14,139 nucleotides of DNA from Baffinella frigidus (taxonomy: Eukaryota; Cryptophyceae; Cryptomonadales; Baffinellaceae): contig MU646445.1 in NCBI GenBank assembly GCA_026770585.1, positions 542,744 to 556,882 of the forward strand, given 5' to 3'. How positions within the stretch are numbered: the first letter of the stretch is position 1; every line of letters begins with the position of its first letter. A program made the position numbers and the translations under genes. Shown piece after piece: positions 1-9,800 of this stretch. Under the pieces are notes generated by a model, which searched no databases, was not told the DNA's origin, and saw only the letters and a list, made by a program, of their open reading frames with translations.

Positions 1-35
<35 letters not shown>

Positions 36-92
36 TCTCTCTCTCTCTCTCTCTGCGTGTGCGTGTGCGTCTGTGTGAGAAACCCGAAACAC
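1..92. repeat. GT/CT microsatellite
   Basis: (GT)n then (CT)n, decaying into GCGTGT. It follows the third copy of the WFP exon on the minus strand, where it would be intronic. The plus-strand open frame here (MCVCVC...) is only the repeat translated. Confidence 0.9.
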
Positions 93-96
93 AGAC

Positions 97-177
97 CTGC
101 AGCTCCTGCTCGGGGGTGATCCGCTGCCGCCGCAGGGCCATGACCGTGTGCTGCGGGAACCACGACAGGTCCACTTG
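97..177 (-). pseudogene. Third copy of the WFP exon, donor half, still open
   Basis: Same 27-codon unit as at 422-502 and 722-802: QVDLSWFPQHTVMALRRQ then ITPEQELQ, donor CAG|GTCTGT. No stop or frameshift. The unit starts 325 bases from the 422 copy, which itself starts 300 bases from the 722 exon, so these are tandem units of exon tail plus microsatellite. Whether it is spliced cannot be told from sequence. Confidence 0.68.
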
Positions 178-412
178 CGCCGTGTGTGTGCGAGAGAGAG
201 AGTGTGTGAGAGAGAGAGTGTGTGAGAGAGAGTGTGTGAGAGAGAGTGTGTGAGAGAGAGAGTGTGTGAGAGAGAGTGTGTGTGTGAGAGAGAGTGTGTG
301 AAAGAGTGTGTGTGAGAGAGAGTGTGTGTGAGAGAGTGTGTGCAAGAGTGTGTGTGTGCGAGAGAGTGTGTGAGTGGGTGTGTGCATGCGTGTGTGTGAG
401 ATAGAAACTCGA
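178..412. repeat. GT/GA microsatellite block
   Basis: Mixed (GT)n and (GA)n units such as GTGTGTGAGAGAGA. On the gene strand it reads as CT/CA-rich sequence directly upstream of the exon copy at 97-177, resembling a long polypyrimidine tract. Confidence 0.9.
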
Positions 413-421
413 AGCAACGAC

Positions 422-502
422 CTGCAATACTTGCGCGGGGGTAATTCGCTGGGGCCGGAGAGCCATGGCAGTGCGCTGCGGGAACCACGAGAGGTCCACT
501 TG
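422..502 (-). pseudogene. Second copy of the WFP exon, donor half, still open
   Basis: 81 bases aligned gap-free to the last 27 codons of the exon ending at 722. The product keeps QVDLSWFPQRTAMALRPQ and ITPAQVLQ, with donor CAG|GTCGTT. Similarity stops at the CAA codon, where CA/CT microsatellite replaces the first part of the exon. No in-frame acceptor is evident (CAAG|TGG would shift frame), so it is either a decayed duplicate or an alternative exon. Confidence 0.7.
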
Positions 503-549
503 CACCGTGTGTATGTGTGTGTGTGAGTGTGAGTGTGTGTGCGTGAGAG

Positions 550-595
<46 letters not shown>

Positions 596-645
596 TGTGT
601 GCGTGAGAGGGTGAGTGCGTGTCTGTGTGTGTGTGACATAGAGTT

Positions 646-678
<33 letters not shown>

Positions 679-721
679 ATGTGTGTGTGAGCGAGAGAGA
701 ACGAGAGAGAGAGAGAGAGAC
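503..721. repeat. GT/GA microsatellite block
   Basis: Same composition as 178-412. It separates the intact WFP exon from its second copy; the intact exon's donor (GTCTCTCT...) is followed at once by this CT-rich repeat on the minus strand. Confidence 0.9.
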
Positions 722-859
722 CTGCAATACTTGCTCGGGGGTGACTCTCTGGCGCCGAAGAGCCATGGCAGTGCGCTGCGGGAACCACGAGAGGTCCACT
801 TGTGCCTTGGCACCCTTCAGCTCCTTCCCCGAGTCGATGTCGCGCATCACCTCGTGCGT
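722..859 (-). CDS. Exon: C-terminal domain with WFP motif (last placed exon)
   Basis: 46 codons, phase 0 on both sides. Acceptor TTGGCAG|ACG, donor CAG|GTCTCT. It opens THEVMRDIDSGKELKGAKA, continues QVDLSWFPQRTAMALRRQ and ends VTPEQVLQ. LSWFPQRTAMAL corresponds to LDWFPRMRAMSL of IP3R, normally close to the C-terminal coiled coil, so one or more further exons probably follow left of the window. Its last 27 codons are repeated at 422-502 and 97-177. A frameshifted copy of its first part lies at 1094-1156. Confidence 0.82.
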
Positions 860-3800
860 CTGCCAACAGTCGGGAAAGCGAGGTTCGTTAGGTTGGCATA
901 CACGACCGCTTCACGCCAGGGGGAGAGGTGGGACGAGACTAGAGGACTCTATCTGCCCGGAACCACCCCAGAGGGTGGGTGTGGGAAAAGAACGTCTCGA
1001 CGAGGCCCAGGTTGGTTTCCAGGCGAGTTTCCTTGCAGGTTGATTGCGGGGTGGGTTCCGGGTTGGTTCCGTGCCAGGCGACTGCATCGGAATGTTTCGG
1101 CGCCCTCCAGCTCCTGGCCCGTGTCGGTATCACGCATCACCGATAGTGCGTCTGCCAACGATGACATATAGTGGATATCCATAAAACCGCGAAATCTGCT
1201 CCCCACGTTCGCAACCCGGGCTGGCACGCTCTCTCTTTTAGATTCAACGGGGAGCCAAAACCAATCCCCACAGTTCGCGCGATACCTCAGATCCAGGAGC
1301 CTCAACCAGAACGTTTAAAAGCAACAACGTCACATCAAAAGAGCCACCTAGCAGGCACCGGTAACTTCGGAATCGGTCCAAAGTTGATTTCATCCCGCCA
1401 GGTATTTGATTTAAATGCTTCGGAGTTCCCCGAATGCACGAAATTTACTACACGTAAGCTCGTCCGGGGCTGGACGTGACTGCATTTCGCCAAGTGTGTA
1501 GTAAATTTCGTTGATTCGGGGAACTCCGAAGCATTTAAATCAAATACCTGGTGGGATGAGATTATCACCCGGGAAACATGCCAACCGTCAGCAAATCTCC
1601 CCCGTAAATCCGGGAAAGAAGGGCAACGGTGGCTGCTAAGCGGTTGGGAGGAACCTGGAGGTGTTCAATGCGCTCCAGCGTGCGTGAAAAAACGAAAACT
1701 CCTGGAGCCTCAACACGCACTCTAACAGCCTCCAACGCCACACCAGGATAGATAGGGAAACCATGCGGTAACGTAAATGCCAGGGGAGGAGTACTTCCTA
1801 CACCCACTGGAAGACTTTTGGTAGGTATTGTCCGTTTGTTTGGTACGAGTCTCACCCCCTTCTTTGTCGGCAAGCCGGAATTTTCCCCCTAAAATCAAAT
1901 TTCCTCTTTGATTTCTAAAGTCAATTATCAACTTTAAAGGGTGTCAACTTTCGAGAATATCACAATGTCAAAAGTCAACTGTCAAATTTTGAGACAAAAG
2001 TCACTGGTCAATTTTTGAGACGAATCTGGCACTTTAGCAAGCCTGTGGCAAGCCTGTGGCAAGCCCGACCCTGGCCTGGACCCAGGCACTTTTGCAAGCT
2101 CCGACTGTGTTAGAACAATCTAGATTTTTCTCGAAGGTTCGAGAATATTCGAGAGTGTAAGTGTTGACTAATTAAAACAAACTTTTTCGAGGGCTCACTA
2201 ACTAGAAAAAAAAACTCCACGAACAAAAACAAGGTGTCACTAATTGTTCAGAAGAGTTCTGAGGGGTCACTGATAACATTCACGTGGGTTCACTAATTAG
2301 AGGACAAAGTGTGAACCCTTGAGATCCACGAACAAGAACAAAAAAATAGTTAACTAATTGCGCAGAACAGTTGTGAGGGGTCACCAAGTACATTTACGTG
2401 GGTTCACTAATTCGAAGACAAAGTGTGAACCCTCGGGATCCACGAACAAGGAAAAAAAAAGGTCACTAATTGCACAGAATCTAGTCGCGAGGGGTCATCA
2501 GGGACTTTTACGTAGGTAAACCCGGTTAGGTCAACAGAAAATCCTATTTGCTTGTCGCCTGTTCGGTGTACTAACACGGCAAATTTGCTATAATCTGATA
2601 AAACTTTTAAAGTTTCGTTCCTGGTACAAACTGGACACGTTTTCGAATAGATGGGCATAGACCTCCGTAGGAAGTACTTTGAAAGGCTCACAGACTTATG
2701 GACCACTCATCTCCAGGCTGAGAGTAATAAATAAGAAGAAGATTGGGAGGAAACGCTGAAACCTGAAGGTGCTTCCTGCGCATGATTCCGTTACCTTATC
2801 AGTAGGAACCCCCTATGTCCCTACGGGTTGCGTACCGTAGGGTCCTAGGTCTAATCGCTTAGGGATTATTCAAAATCCCTTCGAAGTCCGCTGTGTGGAT
2901 CGGGATAAAACGTTGAAACCTGGGGGTGTTTCATGAGCATGAGCGTGCGGAAGCTGCACACGTGAGACAGTGTGTAGTAATTTTCATATGTTTGGTCACG
3001 TGTCCGCCCGCTTTTCGGGCGGACACGTGACCAACTCCGTACAAAACGCCTACAGCCGACATTTAAAATGGGGGCTTGGGTAGCCTCGTGGGGAAGTGGT
3101 TGGGAGGAACCTGGGGGTGTTTCATGAGCATGAGCGTTCGCGCAAACACGTTGGATTCTCCTCCAGAGTAGTCATCGAAGTTTTTCTCGCGGAGGTACAC
3201 CTTCAGGACCGAGGTTCCAGGCTTTAGGATGCATATTTCAAGCTGCAGCATGGAGGTTCCAGCTCCTACACCTCGGCTAAAGTTGGTGTCTGCATGTCAC
3301 AACTGCAGTTGTTTCCTCTCGTTTCCTCCCAATCTTCTTCTTGTTGTGTGGGTCCCCGCGAAGGCACACCTGGAGGGAGTTTACGCTTGATGCTTCAGGA
3401 GGCAGGTTACGAGTCCCTCAACGCTTGGCCAACGCTTGGCCGAACCAAGCGTTGAGGGACTCGTGAACCTGCCTCCTGCCAAGCGTTGATGTAGGTGCGT
3501 TGTGACCAACTGTGCAGTACATGGTGCAGGTGCATGTAGGTGCGTTGTCATTCGATTCGTGGAAAGCGCTTCGTGCTTGCCGGAGGCTGGGTAAGAGTCC
3601 CTGAAATATTGGCCGAAGCATAGGGTGGGGAGAGGAGGCTGACTGGAACAGCAAGAGTTTCGAGATGTCGTGCACGTGCTCCATGTGCGCACACTCGATT
3701 TCCAATGGCTCAAGCTCGAACGGCTCCAATCAATTGGCTCCAAGAACATGTCGGGGACGGTATCGGGGATGACAAGGCATTTTCCTGATAAAAAAATACA

Positions 3801-6800
3801 TGCAAAGACCGTTGTGCTGTTCACGGAGGGTTTCTGGCGGAGTGCATTTTCAGAGCGGTAGAGCGTTTGCGGTAATTGTTGACCGTTTTGGACGTGCGGT
3901 TTGCCGGTTTCCCGGTTTTCATTTGTACCAGAAGTGTCCATTTAAGATGTTTTAAGGCCTTTGCAACATTTTAAAAAACCGGAAAACCGGGAAACCGCAC
4001 GTCCAAAATGGACAACAATTACCGCAAACGCTCTACAAACTATTGAAAAGCCAGGAGGTTCGTGTGATAACGACAGAAACCTGTGACTGCAGGGAGAGGC
4101 GTGATAGGGGCAGGCTTCAGGGGGAGGCTGCTGTGCTCAAGTGTGTACATCCGCTCAAGCGTGTTCACACTTGAGCGCGTGTGAACAGGGTTCAGGGTGT
4201 TTAGGGTTCAGGGTGAGACCTGGAAGAAAAGGTACTTCCACAGGTTGTGCTCGTCCTCGATGTGTTGCGAGAATCCGTTTGACGAATCTCCCAGCTGCTC
4301 AGCACGCCACAGGCGATTTAACGAAACGTTGACCGACATTTTTCCACGAAACTTGGAGATTTGTTTACATTTTGTTGACCGACATTTTCACGAAAAGTTG
4401 GCGGACGACGCGTTTCGCAGATAGAGCAGGTGGCCAGAGAGTGACGCGGCCGCAGCGTCACACGGACCAGAGGCGAGCTCGTGAACGAATGCGCTTGTTT
4501 CTTTGAGGTTATTACTTGCATAAGACCCCGGGTTTCACGAAAAGTGACCCCGGGTTTCACGAAAAAAAAAACAGGTTGTTTCTGTGGGGGTTTTACGAAA
4601 GGTTGGCGGACAAGGAAGTGATGCTGGTTTCCAACAATCGATCGCAACCTCAACGCTTTCCACCCCTGCGGTTTGGGCTTGGGCTAGCAGCAGACGGGAA
4701 CCCTAAACCCTCAACCCCAAACATAAACCGTAAACCCGGGAGGGAAGGACCTGATCGAAAACGAAGCGCTCGATTCCGCAGATGAAACACCGTTCCGACA
4801 TGTCCTGCACACACGAAACCGAGACGGTTCGAGTCAGCGGCACACGAAACCGCACCGATTGAAGTCATCGACACACGAAACCGAAACGGTTCCAGTCAGC
4901 AATGCCGTGCATCTCCATGCATCTGCACCTTGAATTGTAAGATCAGGACGTACACCGGGAAAGCACCCTCTATCAGACGCACAGCACGACGGCAGCAAAA
5001 AAATCATGGTGACCTTATCAGTCTCATCCGTGATCATGCGGACGACATTCAAGAGAGACTGCATCTAGTCTCGAAATAGTCTCAAGTCAACCGTACTTTT
5101 TACCAACTTGACGCTGACCAATTTAGCGCTTTGACGTTTGACCAATTGACTTTTGACCAATTCAGCGGTTGGGTTGCCAGTTCGAAACAAAAAAGACCTT
5201 GTCGGTCTCGTCCTTGATCGCGCGCAGCTCCGCGAAGGTGTCGATGATCACCCCGAAGATGATGTTCATCTGGATTGTTTCGGGTTTAGGTTTATGTATT
5301 TATTTATTATTTATTATTTATTATTTATCATTCACCTATTTGAAGTTTGGGGTTTGGGGTTTGGGGTTTGGGGTTTGGGGTTGTGGGTTTCGGGTTTTGG
5401 GTTTTAGGTTTTGGGTTTGGGGTTTGGGGTTTTGGGTTTTGGGTGTGGTGTTTGGTGTGTGGTGTTTGGTGTGTGGTGTTTGGTGTATAGGGGTTAGGTT
5501 TTGGGTTTGGGGTTTTAGGTTTTAGAGTTTATGGTTTAGGGTTTAGGGTTTAGGGTTTAGGGTTCAGGGTTTGGTGTTACCAGGATGGTGGAGACGATGA
5601 TGAAGAAGAGGAGGGTGTAGAGCATGCGGTACAGGATCCGGTACGAGTCCCCCCCCTGCAATACATCACGCCATTCGCTGTCAGAAAATCACACTTTCAT
5701 CCGTGTGGCTACAGACGTTCATCCTTGGTACAGGATTTGATACGAGCCCCCCCCGGTGTCAACACACACGCAACTTCAGATGATGTGTTTCATCAACGTG
5801 GAGGCAATGATGAAAAAGCGTGTACAGGATCCGGTACGAACCCCTGCCCTGTCACACGACACACGACTGTCAGAAGAAGATGAGGGTGTAGAGCATCCGG
5901 TACAGGATTCGATACGAGTCCCCCCCCTGCCACACCATGCACCATTCGCTGTCACAACCAACACCGAACCACACACTTTCATCCTTGTGCCTACGGACTT
6001 CCATCCTTGGTACACGGATCCGGTACGAACCCCCCCCCTGCCACACCACCATTTTTTTTCATCGTTGTGCCTCCCGTATCCCAATGCAGTATGCAACCTC
6101 CCATCCACCCGAGGCGCCTTGCGACTACACGCGCACCGTTAGACTACACCAGCGCATCGGGCCAGACCTATCGAGCTATGGGCCTGGATTTCATCCCGTC
6201 AGGCATTTGATTTGAATGCTCCGGAGTTCCCAGCATGCACGAAATTTACTGCACAGTTGGTCACGTCCAGGGATGGACGTGACTGATTCGGGCAACTGTG
6301 TAGTAATTTTCGTTGATTCGGGGGAACTCCGAAGCATTGAAATCAGATGCCTGGCGGGATTAAATTGTTCAGTTCCCCTCTAGGGGCAGGGGCGTGATTT
6401 GTCGAGCTGCAGGGGGGGGAGGGAGGAGACCTCAGCAGACCAGGAGATGTCATCCATGGCCTCGCCAATGTCCTCCTTCCGCAACCCCATGTCCAGCACC
6501 ACGAGTGTGCACTTCCAGATCGACGTACACCTGCCGTGTTTCGGCTTTCAGCTTTCAGAAATAAACCTTGATATTTTTATTGGTAACAAACCCCTACTAT
6601 TTGTATCGCACCAAATTTTCGCACTCAATTTTGGGCTACGCCATAAATCCTTTTAAATGAAGAAAAAATCTCGTCTTTTCGATTGTGTAGATCGGTTCGC
6701 CTCCAACGAGGACTAACCGTGCGGATTTGTTGTGGGGGTCGAGCTTGCGCCCCCCATGATGTCAGCCCCGGTAAACCAAGGGATCATGCTAAATGGTGGG

Positions 6801-9800
6801 TAAACTGGAAGACTATTCTCAAGTTGACATGCTGGCTCTGCGGTGCAACGCCGTCAACTTTGGAGCGAAACAGAGCCATGAATCACCAATTTGGTGAGCC
6901 GAAGTAGACTGAGACACGTCACTGACCGTGCGCTGTTGTTGTTGGCCTCAGATCGTGAATCAGAGGCCACGAGTCGATGCAGCATGTTTAGAAACCCCTA
7001 ATTACAACTTTATAGCTCAGGCGGAGTCGGTCTGGGTCGGGAGTTATCACTTTTTGAGATTCTCGACTTGGTGAGATTCTGGCCCTTGGGGGTGGTTCCT
7101 TGCGCCCGCCCATGATGTCAGCTTCGGCACACTGGAAGAGCTCCGGGACGAGAATGCAGACTATTCTCAAGTTGACATGGTGGGGGTTCACTGCAAATCT
7201 GTCAACTTTGGAGCGGGAAAGAGCCCAGGCCCACCAAACCATATAGCCTGAGACAGAGCTGGATGCTAACCGGGCGGAGTTGTTGTTGGGGTCGAGCTTG
7301 CGCCCCCCCATAATGTCAGCCTCGGCAAACTGGAAGAGCTCCGGGAAGAGGATGAAGGCCACCACCCCGAAGAAGTAGATGCACACGATCGCCAGCCCGG
7401 CCGTCTGCGAACAAGAAACGTTCAGTCAACTCGCTGCGAACAACAACCACCTCTGCATCAGTTAACCTGGCCCCCTCATTAATTACTTTTGAGTGCTCTA
7501 TGTCTCTGTGCCGAGCGGTTGTGAGGAGTCCTGCGAACAACACCGTCACCGAAAGGAAACAGCTCAGACTGTAGAGTGATGTTTCGGTCTCAGATCTCTG
7601 GAATATGCTTTAAAGGTACTGCTGCCCTCCCTGATGTCGACTTCCTCACGGTGGGCTACGAGGGTTAAAGTTAATTGCCTCAAGGCAAGTTGACTTTTGA
7701 TGAAAGGTTCGTAGTCCACCGTGTGGAACGCCTCCCCCGGGGCGCGTCACGCTGGGTGACTCGGCACCCCAAACCCCAAACCCTAAACCCTAAACCCTAA
7801 GCCCTCAACCCTCAACCCTCAACCCCCAACCCTCAACCCTCAACCCTGCACCCGCTCGGCACCCTAAACCCTAAACCCTAAACCCTCTCGGCACCCCAAC
7901 CCCTACATTCTGGTGCGTCGGAGTGGTACAGGTTGCGAGCCGCGTTTGTAAAGCGATCAGGGTTGGTGACCCCGAACCTCTCAACCCTAAAGGCCCTAAA
8001 CCCTGAACCTGGAGAAGGGTGTTGGAGCGGTAGGTGACGGAACGCATCACGTTCTGCAGCACGATCGAGTGGTTGAACACCTGGGGGGGTTCAGGCTTTA
8101 GGGTTTAGGGTTTGGGGTTTAGGGTTTAGGGTCTAGGGTTTAGAGTTTGGTGTTTAGTGTGTCGTGTTTCGTGGTTGTGGGTTTTGGGTTTCTGGTTTCG
8201 GGTTCGTGGTTTGACTAGATTGGTCAACAGTCGTAGGGTGCTTTTCTCGATTAGATTCGTCAACAGTCGTTGAGGTCTTTCTATACAAGATTAGTCATCG
8301 GTCTTGGTAGTCTCTTCTTGATGAGAGTCGTCAACGGTGGTGGGGGGCTTTTCTTGATCGCACCTCAAGCATGTGGAAGATCAGCAGCAGCTTCGCCCCC
8401 TGCTTCCGGTTTCGGGTTGAGCGTTTGCGGTTTAGGGTTTGGGAATTGGGGTTTAGGGTTTAGGGTTTAGGGTTCAGGGTTTGGGAATTGGGGTTTAGGG
8501 TTTAGGGTTTAGGGTTTAGGGTTTAGGGTTTAGGGTTTAGGGTTTAGGGTTCAGGGTTCAGGGTTCAGGGTTTGGGGTTTAGGTTTCAGGGTTTAGGGTT
8601 TAGGGTTTAGAGTTTAGGGTTTAGAGTTTAGAGTTTATGGTGTAGGGTTTGGGGTCGAAGTTTAGGATTTAGGGTTTAGGGTTTAGGGTCTAGGGTTTAG
8701 TGTCCAGGGTGTAGAGAGGGTGTGCCTGGGCGGGGATGAGGAGCGCGAGAATGTTGACCACTGTCATGCTTGTGATCACCTGTGTGCCAGGGGGTTCAGT
8801 AGATTCAGAGGCACATGGGGTTCAGGAGGTCTGGAGGCAAAGGAGGTTGAGGAGGTCTGGAGGCAAAGGGGGTTCAGGAGATCCAGAGCTCTGGGTCACG
8901 TCCCGCCCACACCTGCAATGCGAACGTTCATCACGTCAATCTCTAGAGATTAAAATTCGAACGTTCAACGCGTTAATCTCTATGCGTGCGTCCGGCCAAC
9001 CCTCGTTTGTTGATTCGAAAACAGAAGGAGTACACACGGAGTGGTCAACCTGACACATGCATCGAGATTAATGTGATGAACGTTCGAAGTGCAGGAGTGG
9101 GCGGGACGTGACCCAGAGAGTGGGGTTTGAGATCAGTGGGATCTGTAATCATGTAGGCCACCGCTATGAACGTTGGGATCTGTGATCATGTAGGAAGCTT
9201 TCGATCTTTTGAGGAGGATTGGGCGGGACATCACCCAGAGAGTGGGGTCTGTGATCATGTAGGCATCTAAAACGAACGTAACCCCTAAACCTCTTCGGGT
9301 TTATGGTTTATGGTTTAGGGTTTTAGGGTTTAGGGTTTGGGGTTTAGGGTTACCCAGAGAGTTGGGTCTGTGATCATGTAGGCTGCTGCTACGAACGTGC
9401 GCCTCGAGGGAACCTGGTTTCGGGTTTCGGGTTTAGGATTTCGGGTTGTACGGAGAGACCGCCGGCTTAGGGTGTAGGGTGCAGGGTTCTTCAAGATTTA
9501 GGGGTTAGGGTTTGGAACACACCCCACGGGCACAGTCAGCAACAGTCCTACGGGTTTGCGTCGGGTTCATGCAAGGTTGCTGGATCCGGGTTGAGGGTGT
9601 AGGGTGTAGGGTGTTGGGTGTAGAGTGTTGGGTGTAGGGTGCAGAGTATAGGGTTTAGGGTTTAGGGTTTAGGGTTACCCTGCGCACACCCCACCTGCAA
9701 AGTGAGCAAGAGTGCTGGCGCGGTCCTCGGGGGGCTGGCAGACAGATAGAGAGATAGATAGAGAGAGAGCGAGCGAGAGAGATAGAGGGAGAGAGAAAGA

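Noticed and set aside
5-253. Plus-strand open frame rich in CV and RE
   Set aside because: It is translated GT/GA microsatellite, and its unique part is the exon copy on the opposite strand.
2407-2706. 99-residue minus-strand open frame with a CPVC motif
   Set aside because: No family match; its second half is the 114-bp tandem repeat; the exons on either side already join in phase without it.
3644-3729. Extra exon (EPLEIECAHMEHVHD) in the mature channel
   Set aside because: Its neighbours already join in phase 0 with family-exact spacing; this looks like a diverged copy of the Hx4H exon.
3381-3941. 186-residue minus-strand open frame
   Set aside because: Runs through a foldback element and a long inverted repeat, with low-complexity, cysteine/serine-rich text and no domain. 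The exon-like part lies in a different frame.
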